Below are positions 5,942 to 13,577 of a stretch of DNA of 22,811 bases, in pieces (position 1 is the first letter of the stretch; each line of letters opens with the position of its first letter). The notes under the pieces are model-generated. The model saw only the letters and a list, made by a program, of their open reading frames with translations, was not told where the DNA came from and ran no database searches. Source of the DNA: JAIFWN01 sp049304015. Lineage in GTDB: Bacteria; Patescibacteriota; Minisyncoccia; Phycocordibacterales; Zambryskibacteraceae. The translations under genes were made by a program, and so were the position numbers. The stretch covers positions 1-22,811 of the forward strand of contig JBAQNS010000002.1 in the NCBI GenBank assembly GCA_049304015.1, in the 5' to 3' direction.

Positions 5942-8011
5942 CTAGGCATCAATGTTGGCTTTCTTCGCGTTAGATTGGATGAACGATTTTCGACTAGGAA
6001 CATCTGTACCCATGAGGACATCAAAGACTTTATCTGCATCACGTCCATCCTCAACGTTTACTTGTTTAAGAATTCTCACAGCAGGGTCCATCGTTGTTTC
6101 CCACAACTCCTCTGCATTCATTTCTCCAAGACCTTTATATCTTTGGATAGAAACTTTTGAAGACTTTTTGGATTTCTCATTTATTTCTTCTTCAACTTCT
6201 TCTACCTCAGGGGCTTCATCAGTTTCGATAATATCCTCTATCTTCACATCTTTGCCTATAATTTTATTTTTCTCCTCATCAGAATAAGCATAATGGATTT
6301 CCTTACCTATTTTTATTTTATAGAGTGGTGGTTGAGCAATATACACAAATCCAGAATCAATGAGTGGACGGAAGAATCTGTAAAGCAAAGTTAAAAGCAG
6401 TGTACGAATGTGCGCACCGTCTACGTCTGCATCTGTGGCAATAATAATTTTATGGTATCGGAGTTTAGAAATATCAAATGTGTCTCCTATAGCAGTCCCC
6501 AAAGCAACAACCAGATTTTTAATCTGCTCAGATGCAAGCATTCTATCCAGACGGGCACGTTCAATATTCAAAATCTTTCCTCGAAGAGGTAAAATAGCTT
6601 GAGTGCGTCTATCACGTCCCATCTTCGCTGTACCACCCGCAGAATCTCCCTCTACAATAAATATTTCTGATTCTTCTGCTGATTTAGACTGACAGTCTGC
6701 AAGTTTCCCTGGGAGGGTCATGCCTTCAAGGGCCCCCTTACGAAGGACTGAATCCTTGGCTGCTTTGGCCGCCTTACGCGCTCTAAGGGCCAAAACTACC
6801 TTCTGAATCATGGCTTTAGCATCATCTGGGTTTTCCTCCAAGAAAGCAGCGAAGGCATCACCAAAGACCGTAGCCACCATGCTCTGAGCTTCTACAGAGC
6901 CTAACTTGCCTTTAGTTTGTCCTTCAAACTGGATTTCTCTGAGTTTGACAGAGATAACTGCAGTCAATCCTTCGAGCACATCTTCACCAGTAAAGTTATC
7001 TTCCTTATCACTCACCAAATTATTCTTGCGAGCATAAGTGTTTATAGTCCTAGTGAGAGCAGTTTTAAACCCAGTGACATGTGTTCCACCCTCACCATTA
7101 TAAATATTATTAGCGAATGGAAGAATACGAGATGAAATGTCATCTACATATTGAAGTGCCACTTCTACTGTCTCATAATCATTACCATTTGTTGCCTTCT
7201 CTACATAAAAAATATTTTTGTGTATTGGTTTCTGTAGAGCGTTTTCAAATCGAACAAGAGACATAAGTCCTCCTTCAAAATAAAAAGACATCGAAGGCAC
7301 ATCCATCTCAAGCTCTCTAATATAAAATACTTCTGTATCTTCTACACTTTTTTGTTCTCGGGCATCTATCACAGAAATTCGCATACCTTTGACCAAGTAA
7401 GCTTGTTGGCGTAGATGTTCTACAACTTTATGAAAATCAAAATTAGTGTCAGGGAAAATTGTCCCGTCTGGTTGAAAGGTAATAATCGTCCCATTATTTT
7501 TTGTGGTGCCAACTTTTTTCACAGAACCTCTCTTCTTGCCTATAGAATATTCTTGAACATAAATCCCTCCGTCCTTATGAACTTCTGCTCTACAGTATGT
7601 TGAAAGTGCGTTCACTACAGATGCTCCCACTCCGTGCAAACCTCCAGAAACTTTATAACCACTATCTTCTCCACCAAATTTTCCTCCAGCATGGAGTTGA
7701 GTCATAACCATCTCAAGTGCTGAAACCTTTGTCTGTTTATGAACATCAACGGGGATACCTCGACCATTATCTACTACTCGAACTTTGTTCTCAGGCAAAA
7801 AAGCGACTTCTATATCATTGGCAAAGCCACCCATGGCCTCGTCTCTAGAGTTATCAAAAATCTCCCAAATTAGGTGATGCAAGCCATCTGGACCGGTAGT
7901 CCCTATATACATTCCTGGTCGTTTTCGAACTGGATCTAGTCCTTCTAGGACAGTGATTGATTCGGCGCTGTAGTTAGCCGTTTTTTTGTCTTTTTTTTCT
8001 TCCTTAGCCAT
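5942..8011 (-). CDS. gyrB: DNA gyrase subunit B
   Basis: ATPase subunit of the type IIA topoisomerase that introduces negative supercoils. The 689 residues show the GHKL ATPase domain (EGLDPVRKRPGMYIG, DNSRDEA with the catalytic Glu region just before it, DNGRGIPVD, the ATP-lid GGLHGVGASVVNALS), the transducer domain, the TOPRIM domain with EGDSAGG and DADVDG, and the C-terminal tail QRYKGLGEMNAEELWETT. ParE is the main alternative; the context does not decide, but length and motifs favour GyrB. A Glu/Lys-rich insert (about EIIETDEAPEVEEVEEE in character) lies just before the QRYKGLG tail and is likely a disordered loop. A -10 TATAAT with extended TGC lies 16 nt before the ATG. PheRS lies upstream on the same strand, 79 nt away. 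Confidence 0.93.
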   Translation of the reverse strand: MAKEEKKDKKTANYSAESITVLEGLDPVRKRPGMYIGTTGPDGLHHLIWEIFDNSRDEAMGGFANDIEVAFLPENKVRVVDNGRGIPVDVHKQTKVSALEMVMTQLHAGGKFGGEDSGYKVSGGLHGVGASVVNALSTYCRAEVHKDGGIYVQEYSIGKKRGSVKKVGTTKNNGTIITFQPDGTIFPDTNFDFHKVVEHLRQQAYLVKGMRISVIDAREQKSVEDTEVFYIRELEMDVPSMSFYFEGGLMSLVRFENALQKPIHKNIFYVEKATNGNDYETVEVALQYVDDISSRILPFANNIYNGEGGTHVTGFKTALTRTINTYARKNNLVSDKEDNFTGEDVLEGLTAVISVKLREIQFEGQTKGKLGSVEAQSMVATVFGDAFAAFLEENPDDAKAMIQKVVLALRARKAAKAAKDSVLRKGALEGMTLPGKLADCQSKSAEESEIFIVEGDSAGGTAKMGRDRRTQAILPLRGKILNIERARLDRMLASEQIKNLVVALGTAIGDTFDISKLRYHKIIIATDADVDGAHIRTLLLTLLYRFFRPLIDSGFVYIAQPPLYKIKIGKEIHYAYSDEEKNKIIGKDVKIEDIIETDEAPEVEEVEEEINEKSKKSSKVSIQRYKGLGEMNAEELWETTMDPAVRILKQVNVEDGRDADKVFDVLMGTDVPSRKSFIQSNAKKANIDA

Positions 8012-8027
8012 TGTGGTTGTATCCTGT

Positions 8028-8036
8028 ATTATAGCA
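8028..8036 (-). promoter_or_regulatory. Extended -10 (TGCTATAAT) of gyrB
   Basis: Perfect TATAAT at 8033-8028 with TGC, 16 nt before the ATG. The leader would be about 9 nt, with only a weak AGGA near its start. Confidence 0.55.
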
Positions 8037-8090
8037 AATTTATTAGCCGAAAGAAAGGCATTTTATGGCTTTAAATGGGGATAAAATTGT

Positions 8091-9239
8091 CTAAACTAGT
8101 CGAATAGAACCGCCGAATTCCTTTGTTGTCATTTCTTCTATTTTTGAGTGAAAATCGTTCACTTCAGCATTGGTCAATGTTCTATCCAAATGCCTGTAAG
8201 TAATACGAAATGTATAGCTCAATTTGCCCTCGCCAAACTTGGCTATATTTTCATATTTATCCAATAAACCAACTTCTTCTACGAAACCTTCCCCGACTTC
8301 TCTTATACGATCAAAATAATCATTAGGGATAAATGTATTATCTACAACAAAAGAAATATCTCTGACTACGCTTGGGAACTTACTTACTTCTTTAAATTTT
8401 TGGCCTAATATTAATTGTTTCTTTATCCTCTCATCATCTGACCACAGGAGTCTAATATCTGGAAGCTCCATACTGACCATGGCTAAACGTTCTATACCTT
8501 GTCCGAAAGCCCAACCAGTCCAAATTGAAGAATCTATGCCGAATTTTTCAAGCACACTGCCCTTCACTACCCCACTACCCAAAACTTCTAACCATTTGCC
8601 ATTCTTCTCAACCTCCATCTCAAGAGAAGGGTCCGTATAAGGGAAAGTATCTTTGTTGAATCTATATTTCACATCATCTCCATAGATAGCTTTGGCTATG
8701 CTAGTTAATGCATTTTGCAAATCTTCTATCCCTATAGTTCTTTGGTCCTTATGAACTAAATACCAACCGTCTATTTGGTGGAAAACATTCATATGATTTC
8801 TATCTATTTCATCCTTGCGATAAACTTTGCCATAACTAAAACAACCTACTGGTTCCCCTGCTGCCATTTTTCTTTTCACCTCTGGTTCGAGTAGATAGTA
8901 GTACCACATCACGGTGGTGTGTGTTCGAAGAATATGATCATTATCAATATAGTAAGTATCAGATTTTGAACGAGCTGGGTGGTCTGCAGGGAAATCAAAT
9001 AAATCAAAGCTTATATCCGCTCGGACAATTTCTGGTACCTCTATGACATCAAGATCTTTGAAGTCTGGAGAAGCAATAATACGCTCTGCAATCTCGTTTA
9101 TTGGGCTCCCTTTGGTCCTCGAAAGGTCGGGCATCGAAAGGTAGCGCTTGATTCTCTCTGAATCAAAATCGTGTCGTGTTGAGAGCAATTCTACAAACTT
9201 TTTCTGTTCATCAAGCGGAACTTTGTATATATTTTTCAT
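8091..9239 (-). CDS. Single-chain (mitochondrial-type) phenylalanine--tRNA ligase
   Basis: The 382 residues combine in one chain a PheRS alpha-type class II core and the ferredoxin-fold anticodon-binding domain (FDX-ACB) that bacteria normally carry at the end of PheT. The core has ADHPARSKSDTYYI (85-98), LRTHTT (104-109), motif 2 GKVYRKDEIDRNH with VFHQIDG (137-158), EVLGSGVV (218-225) and motif 3 GWAFGQGIERLAM (242-254) followed by PDIRLLWSDDERI. The FDX-ACB covers about 287-382 (KFPSVVRDISFVV ... YRHLDRTLTNAEV). Domain order and motif wording resemble human mitochondrial FARS2 more than bacterial PheS. The long N-terminal coiled coil of PheS is missing, and no pheT is adjacent. It may act as a monomer, without the B3/B4 editing domain. 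The start is 9 nt after TATAAT. Confidence 0.9.
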   Translation of the reverse strand: MKNIYKVPLDEQKKFVELLSTRHDFDSERIKRYLSMPDLSRTKGSPINEIAERIIASPDFKDLDVIEVPEIVRADISFDLFDFPADHPARSKSDTYYIDNDHILRTHTTVMWYYYLLEPEVKRKMAAGEPVGCFSYGKVYRKDEIDRNHMNVFHQIDGWYLVHKDQRTIGIEDLQNALTSIAKAIYGDDVKYRFNKDTFPYTDPSLEMEVEKNGKWLEVLGSGVVKGSVLEKFGIDSSIWTGWAFGQGIERLAMVSMELPDIRLLWSDDERIKKQLILGQKFKEVSKFPSVVRDISFVVDNTFIPNDYFDRIREVGEGFVEEVGLLDKYENIAKFGEGKLSYTFRITYRHLDRTLTNAEVNDFHSKIEEMTTKEFGGSIRLV

Positions 9240-9248
9240 TAGTCTTTA

Positions 9249-9254
9249 ATTATA
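9249..9254 (-). promoter_or_regulatory. -10 (TATAAT) of the PheRS gene
   Basis: TATAAT at 9254-9249, 9 nt before the ATG at 9239. A poor -35 (TTAGAC at 9277-9272) is 17 bp upstream. It is divergent from the glycosyltransferase promoter. Confidence 0.6.
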
Positions 9255-9263
9255 CAAAATAGG

Positions 9264-9291
9264 TTGAAAAAGTCTAAATAAACGCTATAAT
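9264..9291 (+). promoter_or_regulatory. Promoter of the glycosyltransferase gene
   Basis: TTGAAA at 9264-9269, a 16-bp spacer and TATAAT at 9286-9291. The leader would be about 9 nt to the ATG at 9308. A second in-frame ATG is at 9311. Confidence 0.6.
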
Positions 9292-9307
9292 TGTAGGGAT
9301 TTTCAAC

Positions 9308-10555
9308 ATGATGACCATAAGCCAGATAATCTTATCTGTTTCACTATTTATCTCACTTTTCTTTGAGATTTTTGTACTTATTACCTATTTTGAGGCCAAG
9401 GAAGAGCTCAAGCTTGAAGAGGATTTCCTTAAACGAAAAATTGAACATTATCCTTCTGTGACCATCGTGGTCCCTGGATTTAATGAAGGAGAAACAGTCA
9501 CCGCCACTGTGAACTCATTGCTTAGTTTGGATTATCCAAAAGACAAGCTTTTCCTTATGCTCATTGATGATGGATCAACAGACAATACCTTTGAGGTCAT
9601 GAATCGATTCAAAGACAACCCTCAAATACAAATTTTTAAAAAAGAAAATGGGGGCAAGTTCACCGCTTTAAATTTTGCTTTAGAGAGAATTAAAACTGAT
9701 TTGATTGGATGCTTGGATGCTGATTCCTTTGTGGCACCAGACGCTCTAAAGCTTATGGTCCCATTTTTCAACAATAAGGAGGTTATGGCTGTGACTCCAA
9801 GTATTAAAGTTCATGAAGAAAGAAATGTTCTACAAAAAATTCAAAAAATTGAATATAACTGGGGAATTTTCTTTAGACGAATGCTTTCATCACTAGGGGC
9901 AATGTTTGTGACTCCTGGACCTTTCTCTATCTTTAGGACTAAAGTATTCAAGGATTTAGGAGGATATAGACATGGCCACCACACAGAGGACATGGAGCTT
10001 GCAATGCGCATGCAAAAAAATCATTACAAAATAGTAAACTCTGTTGGTGCGCATGTTTATACTATTACTCCTAAAAAATTTAAAGCTTTATACAAACAAA
10101 GAACTCGTTGGACATATGGTTTCCTCAACAATGTAGTGGACTATAAAGAATTGTTTTTCAATAAGAAATACGGACATATTGGCTTCTTTGTTCTCCCCAT
10201 CGCTCTTATCTCTATAGCCAGTACTTTGTATGCAGCTGCAAATATTGTTTGGAATATTTCTATAAAGTTAATGGATTTGATAACCAGATTTCAAGCTGTT
10301 GGTTTCTATACAAAATTCCCCACCATTCGATTCGACTGGTTCTTCTTTAATACAAGTATCCTTACTATTTTAGTATTAATAGCACTAGCCATAAATATAA
10401 GTCTCCTAGTCATGTCTGCCCGTATGGCCAGAGAAGAAAGACTGGTTGGTAGAGCCCTCTTTTACTATGTAGCTATGTATGCCTTTTTGGTCCCCACTTG
10501 GATAGCCAAGGCAACATACAGCACTGTGTTCTCTAGAAAAATAAGTTGGAGATAA
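9308..10555 (+). CDS. Processive family 2 glycosyltransferase, membrane-bound (BcsA/PgaC-like)
   Basis: Polysaccharide synthase that uses a nucleotide sugar and probably exports the growing chain. The 415 residues have one N-terminal membrane helix (7-29), a cytoplasmic GT-A domain, and C-terminal membrane segments near 290-315, 345-375 and 385-410. The processive GT2 signatures are complete: PGFNE, DDG (87-89), DAD (137-139), TED (226-228) and QRTRW (264-268). It resembles poly-N-acetylglucosamine and related synthases more than soluble GT2 enzymes, but the sugar cannot be read from sequence. No c-di-GMP PilZ domain is present. The thioredoxin-like gene starts 9 nt downstream with its own -10 overlapping this stop codon. 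Confidence 0.92.
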   Translation: MMTISQIILSVSLFISLFFEIFVLITYFEAKEELKLEEDFLKRKIEHYPSVTIVVPGFNEGETVTATVNSLLSLDYPKDKLFLMLIDDGSTDNTFEVMNRFKDNPQIQIFKKENGGKFTALNFALERIKTDLIGCLDADSFVAPDALKLMVPFFNNKEVMAVTPSIKVHEERNVLQKIQKIEYNWGIFFRRMLSSLGAMFVTPGPFSIFRTKVFKDLGGYRHGHHTEDMELAMRMQKNHYKIVNSVGAHVYTITPKKFKALYKQRTRWTYGFLNNVVDYKELFFNKKYGHIGFFVLPIALISIASTLYAAANIVWNISIKLMDLITRFQAVGFYTKFPTIRFDWFFFNTSILTILVLIALAINISLLVMSARMAREERLVGRALFYYVAMYAFLVPTWIAKATYSTVFSRKISWR

Positions 10556-10558
10556 AAT
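10553..10558 (+). promoter_or_regulatory. -10 (TAAAAT) overlapping the glycosyltransferase stop codon
   Basis: TAAAAT begins with the TAA stop of the upstream gene and ends 6 nt before the ATG at 10565, the spacing expected for leaderless initiation. Confidence 0.45.
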
Positions 10559-10564
10559 ATAATT

Positions 10565-11269
10565 ATGAATAACAAAAAATACATCTTTGCATTTTTAATA
10601 ACCGCTCTCATTTTTGCCACAGCGATTTATACAAGTAATTTTCTTAATAGAAAGAAATTGGATGATATCCGCACTGTAGAAAACAGATTGTCCTTAAACA
10701 TTCTTTCTGGAGAGACACAATCGGCCCTACTCCAGGAAACTTCTTGCAAGGATGTAACCAGCTCTTTCCTCTCTCATGAACTAAGTGACCTTGGGGACAA
10801 ACTTTCATATGCAGCCAGCCAGAACAATCCAAACAATGAAGAAATACAAAGTTTGAAGCAATACTATTCTCTCCTTGAGATAAAGGACTACCTACTTATG
10901 AAATATATTTCTGCAAAGTGTGGCGTCTATCCAGCCTTCATCCTTTATTTTTATTCAAACGCTTCAGACTGCCCAGATTGTGAAAAGACTGGCTACGTCC
11001 TAGATGCTCTTCATGAGAAGTATCCAAACCTTCGTATTTATTCGTTTGATTATAATTCTTCAGAACAAGCAGTTAAAACTCTTATTTCTATATATCACGT
11101 AGAGAACAATCTCCCTGCTCTCATAATCAATACTGATCCATATTATGGTTTTAGAAACCTAGACACCCTAGAATCAACAGTTCCAGCTATCTCAAGATTA
11201 AAAGCCGAATACACTAAAAACATCAAAAATAAATCTCTAAATTCATCGAGTACTGACTCAAGCATCTAA
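10565..11269 (+). CDS. Membrane-anchored thioredoxin-fold protein with CPDC motif
   Basis: A 234-residue protein with an N-terminal signal anchor (6-26), an extracytoplasmic helical region (30-118) and a thioredoxin-like domain from about 122. This opens AFILYFYSNASDCPDCEK, with the redox pair C136 and C139 in a CPDC motif after the first beta strand, and ends in a Ser/Lys-rich tail. Further cysteines are C61 and C119. The fold and CxxC are clear. The cis-Pro normally preceding strand 4 is plausibly the P of NLPALII. It probably acts in thiol-disulfide exchange or as a thiol sensor outside the membrane. The stop lies 2 nt from the convergent tRNA-Thr 3' end, so read-through could affect the tRNA. 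Confidence 0.8.
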   Translation: MNNKKYIFAFLITALIFATAIYTSNFLNRKKLDDIRTVENRLSLNILSGETQSALLQETSCKDVTSSFLSHELSDLGDKLSYAASQNNPNNEEIQSLKQYYSLLEIKDYLLMKYISAKCGVYPAFILYFYSNASDCPDCEKTGYVLDALHEKYPNLRIYSFDYNSSEQAVKTLISIYHVENNLPALIINTDPYYGFRNLDTLESTVPAISRLKAEYTKNIKNKSLNSSSTDSSI

Positions 11270-11271
11270 TT

Positions 11272-11347
11272 TGGAGCCACCTCCCAGATTCGAACTGGGG
11301 ACCTTCGCTTTACAAAAGCGTTGCTCTACCAACTGAGCTAAGGTGGC
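11272..11347 (-). tRNA. tRNA-Thr (anticodon UGU)
   Basis: The cloverleaf reads on the minus strand: acceptor GCCACCT/AGGTGGC, D arm GCTC-AGTTGGTA-GAGC, anticodon loop TTTGTAA giving TGT, T arm CCCAG-TTCGAAT-CTGGG. The discriminator is T and CCA is encoded at 11274-11272. The outermost anticodon pair (27-43) is A-A, otherwise stems are clean. Confidence 0.95.
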
Positions 11348-11353
11348 ACTTAA

Positions 11354-11359
11354 ATTTTA
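11354..11359 (-). promoter_or_regulatory. -10 (TAAAAT) of tRNA-Thr
   Basis: TAAAAT at 11359-11354 is followed by exactly 6 nt and the first tRNA base, so the primary transcript may start at the mature 5' end. Confidence 0.5.
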
Positions 11360-11360
11360 T

Positions 11361-11426
11361 TCACCTCACCAACTGCCTCGCCCGTAGACCAGAGCTACGA
11401 GCTATGGCCGAGGGAGCTAAGGTGGC
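11361..11426 (-). pseudogene. Broken tRNA-Thr 5' copy interrupted by a GC-rich hairpin
   Basis: Minus-strand 11426-11414 repeats the first 13 bases of the tRNA-Thr gene (GCCACCTTAGCTC). The tRNA sequence resumes in register at 11374 with AGTTGGT, then diverges. Between them lie about 39 nt (11413-11375) bounded by CCTCG and CGAGG, containing an inner hairpin of CCA-T-AGCT with AGCT-C-TGG. No anticodon arm or 3' half is present, so this is not a tRNA. It lies 14 bp upstream of the tRNA. Confidence 0.65.
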
Positions 11427-11454
11427 AATGTATTTTTATAGAACGAGTTCTATC

Positions 11455-11895
11455 CTAACCTTTTTTCTCCTCTCCTTCAAGCGCCCCCTTATTGGCCTCG
11501 TCCATATCCTTTATAGCCTCTGCTGTCTCCTCCTCTAAATCCTTCATGTTCTTAAAAAACTCAGAAATCCCCTCTTTGTTCTTGGAGTTTAAAAATCTTG
11601 TGTTTCTAATATCACCAACATACTTCTCAAATTTTCCTCGAAGTAATGCCTCTGTTTTGTTGGCAATATTTTTGGCCTGAAGTGGCAATTGTTTCTTTAT
11701 AACAATCTCAGACTTCTCTTTATATACAGAATACTTATGAACTAAGCCGTGAGAATATTCTCTGATGTGAACATCAGCTTTGCCTATGAGATTAAGGACC
11801 CAAACAGACTTGTGTCTACGAATTTCCCAAGTTTTTGCTACTATAAGAAAAACAATAACCACTCCTGAGAGAACAAAGATAATAAAAGAGAACAT
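11455..11895 (-). CDS. Membrane-anchored coiled-coil protein, unknown function
   Basis: A 146-residue protein with one N-terminal membrane helix (about 2-20), then a basic soluble region with helical, charged sequence. It ends in a Glu/Lys-rich tail (DLEEETAEAIKDMDEANK ... EGEEKKG) that should form a coiled coil. No catalytic motif is seen. The topology suggests a short periplasm-facing tail and a cytoplasmic coiled coil, or the reverse. It follows tsf by 14 nt on the same strand but has its own -10 (TAAAAT) 6 nt before the ATG, so it may be expressed separately. Downstream is the broken tRNA copy and tRNA-Thr. I do not recognise the family. Confidence 0.75.
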   Translation of the reverse strand: MFSFIIFVLSGVVIVFLIVAKTWEIRRHKSVWVLNLIGKADVHIREYSHGLVHKYSVYKEKSEIVIKKQLPLQAKNIANKTEALLRGKFEKYVGDIRNTRFLNSKNKEGISEFFKNMKDLEEETAEAIKDMDEANKGALEGEEKKG

Positions 11896-11901
11896 AGGTT
11901 T

Positions 11902-11907
11902 ATTTTA
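11902..11907 (-). promoter_or_regulatory. -10 (TAAAAT) of the coiled-coil membrane protein
   Basis: TAAAAT immediately before tsf's stop region on the minus strand, 6 nt before the ATG at 11895. No Shine-Dalgarno. Confidence 0.5.
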
Positions 11908-11909
11908 CA

Positions 11910-12500
11910 CTATTCGGAGACAGAGAACCGCACATATCTGCGGATTTCTGTTCTTTCACCAAATTTCTGGACTGCTCCATTCACCACATCACCAATCTTT
12001 TGTTCTGGATTCTTTATAAATGGTTGGTCTAAGAGAACCTTATCTGCAAAGTATGAATCAACCTTGCCAGCGAGAATTTTCTCTTGCATCTCAGCTGGTT
12101 TGTCTGCTACCTCTGCCTTGAAAGTCTCACTAACTTTTGCTCTGTCTGCTTCGCTAATATCCTCTCTCTTTAGATAAGTTGGGCTCGTAGCAGCTACGTG
12201 CATAGCTATGTCATATGCCACTGCTTTGAATTCAGGATTCTTGGCTACGAAGTCTGTCTCACAAGAAAGTTCGACCAATACTCCGATGGCTCCTGATGAG
12301 TGTATATATGAAGCAATAACACCTGCTCCAAGTGTCCTGTCACCTTTCTTGCCTGCGATTTCTCCACCTTTTTTCTGTAGTAAAATTCTGGCCTTTTCTT
12401 TGTCTCCACCCGCTTCCTCGAGTGCTTTTCGGCACTGCATTATTGATAGTCCTGTTTCCTCTCTAAGTGCTTTGATTTCTTCTGTAGTAATTGTTGTCAT
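11910..12500 (-). CDS. tsf: Elongation factor Ts, short form
   Basis: Guanine-nucleotide exchange factor that recycles EF-Tu. The 196 residues have the N-terminal UBA-like helix bundle (IKALREETGLSIMQCRKALEE, about 9-29), the TDFVAKN motif (82-88) that inserts next to the EF-Tu Mg site, and a single core subdomain ending GERTEIRRYVRF. It is about 90 residues shorter than the E. coli protein, lacking one core repeat and the coiled-coil arm. This is common in thermophiles and some reduced genomes. It lies 33 nt downstream of rpsB on the same strand, the usual rpsB-tsf operon. No Shine-Dalgarno and no convincing separate promoter is seen in the gap. Confidence 0.97.
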   Translation of the reverse strand: MTTITTEEIKALREETGLSIMQCRKALEEAGGDKEKARILLQKKGGEIAGKKGDRTLGAGVIASYIHSSGAIGVLVELSCETDFVAKNPEFKAVAYDIAMHVAATSPTYLKREDISEADRAKVSETFKAEVADKPAEMQEKILAGKVDSYFADKVLLDQPFIKNPEQKIGDVVNGAVQKFGERTEIRRYVRFSVSE

Positions 12501-12533
12501 ATGAAAAACAAACTTAAACCTATTAAAAGAACT

Positions 12534-13274
12534 TTATTTAATAACCTTTGGTGCTTCAGCTTCAACAGGCTTTTGCCTTGCTTTGCCTGCCTTATAAGCA
12601 TTCACAATTTCTCCTAGTATTAGATTGATACTTGAAACGCTAGAATCGTTCGCAGGGATAGCAAAGTCAACATCGTGGAGATTACAATCAGAACCAGCTA
12701 GTGCTACTACTGGAATCTTCATTCTCTTGGCCTCTGTGACTGCGATATGTTCCTTCTTTGGGTCTATCACTACCAAGATCTTTGGAAGAGCTTTCATTAG
12801 GTGAAGACCACTAAAGTACATTGTAAGCTTGGCTATATCTCGATCTATTAGGAGTCTTTCTTTTTTGGTGTATTTTCCTAATTCACCTTTCTCCTTTTGG
12901 GTGGTAAGATCTTCAAGCTTCATTACTCTCTTTCTTATCTCTGGGAAGTTAGTCAGGGTACCTCCAATCCATCGTCCGTGTACATAAGGCATAGAGAGAG
13001 CATCTCCAGCATTCTTGACTCCTTGTCTAGCTTCACTTTTGCCTCCTACGAAAATCAAAGTGGCACCTTCGGCGGCTTTGTCCTCAATAAAGTTTAGGGC
13101 TTTTTCTAGTTCTACCTTAACCTTCTCTAGGTCAAAGATTTCAATTTTGTTCTTTGAACCAAAGATAAAAGGCTTGGCACTTGGGTGTCGGCGACTCTTC
13201 ACGAAACCAAAATGAGCTCCTGCTTTGAAGAGCTCTGCAATTTTGGGGTCATTTATAACTACTTTGTCTGCCAT
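12534..13274 (-). CDS. rpsB: 30S ribosomal protein S2
   Basis: Primary S2 of the small subunit, placed late at the head-body junction. The true product is 246 residues starting MADKVVINDPKIAELFKAG at 13274. Family motifs include AGAHFGFVKSRRHPSAKPFIFG, FVGGKSEARQGV, PYVHGRWIGGTLTNF and VVALAGSDCN. A longer frame upstream to 13679 is open but runs backwards through the structured RNA region and into prfA, and has no S2 homology, so it is rejected. An extended -10 (TGATACACT) with TTGCAT 17 bp upstream lies just before the start. The first gene of the rpsB-tsf pair, it sits directly behind a structured RNA that may be its leader. Confidence 0.97.
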   Translation of the reverse strand: MADKVVINDPKIAELFKAGAHFGFVKSRRHPSAKPFIFGSKNKIEIFDLEKVKVELEKALNFIEDKAAEGATLIFVGGKSEARQGVKNAGDALSMPYVHGRWIGGTLTNFPEIRKRVMKLEDLTTQKEKGELGKYTKKERLLIDRDIAKLTMYFSGLHLMKALPKILVVIDPKKEHIAVTEAKRMKIPVVALAGSDCNLHDVDFAIPANDSSVSSINLILGEIVNAYKAGKARQKPVEAEAPKVIK

Positions 13275-13287
13275 ATTTGGTCGAACC

Positions 13288-13316
13288 AGTGTATCAAAAA
13301 CGCTTAAGTTATGCAA
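13288..13316 (-). promoter_or_regulatory. Proximal promoter of rpsB
   Basis: TTGCAT at 13316-13311, 17-bp spacer, TACACT at 13293-13288 with extended TGA, 13 nt before the ATG. TTGCATAA occurs twice with a 10-bp period (13326-13319 and 13316-13309), which could be a binding site. Confidence 0.5.
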
Positions 13317-13323
13317 TATTATG

Positions 13324-13539
13324 CAAATAAATAGGCCCCCGCACCGAAGTGGGAGGCCGTCTAGCAATGCTATGTGTATCACTCTCGAATCGAGAGACTC
13401 AAATCGTCCATGCCTCGACAGCTGTATTAGAACCAGCTGTCGAGGACCGAGGGGGTCCCAGCCTTGCGGCCTCTCACCTTCACTCGGTAGACCCATAGGG
13501 GGTCCCTGCCTTAGGACGTTTATTAAGGGGCGTTGTTCT
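13324..13539 (-). ncRNA. Structured RNA upstream of rpsB: orphan ncRNA or leader/attenuator
   Basis: About 215 nt with no credible reading frame and dense pairing on the minus strand. AACGTCC (13520-13514) pairs with GGACG (13409-13405) and closes a multibranch loop. The loop holds GACCC/GGGTC (13504-13490), ACCGAG/CTCGGT (13488-13483 with 13451-13446, enclosing a GCC-GCAA-GGC GNRA hairpin) and a perfect 12-bp hairpin CCTCGACAGCTG (13445-13434) with CAGCTGTCGAGG (13424-13413). A CTCTCG/CGAGAG hairpin follows (13396-13382), then a 10-bp UUCG hairpin with one bulge (13358-13334) and TATTTATTT. A strong promoter lies upstream. I see no tmRNA, RNase P or SRP signatures. This stretch fills most of the gene-free gap between rpsB and prfA. 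Confidence 0.75.
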
Positions 13540-13545
13540 GTGTAT

Positions 13546-13573
13546 ACTATACACCTTTCAATTTTTTTGTCAA
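13546..13573 (-). promoter_or_regulatory. Strong promoter of the structured RNA
   Basis: TTGACA at 13573-13568, 16-bp spacer, TATAGT at 13551-13546. Predicted start near 13539. One of only two perfect TTGACA -35 boxes I noted. Confidence 0.7.
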
Positions 13574-13577
13574 GCAC

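Noticed and set aside
5864..6602. Plus-strand open frames across gyrB
   Set aside because: They are antisense shadows of a well-conserved gene, with no ribosome site, promoter or recognisable protein character.
11361..11426. A second functional tRNA gene
   Set aside because: Only the first 13 bases plus 7 in-register bases match; no anticodon arm, T arm or 3' acceptor strand follows.
13309..13326. Short TTGCATAA tandem as a CRISPR-like or iteron array
   Set aside because: Only two copies with a 10-bp period; too few for an array. Kept only as a possible binding site in the rpsB promoter entry.
13324..13539. tmRNA, RNase P RNA or SRP RNA identity for the structured region
   Set aside because: No tRNA-like ends or tag frame, no GAGGAAAGTCC-type RNase P core, and no SRP domain IV motif are visible; the length also fits poorly.
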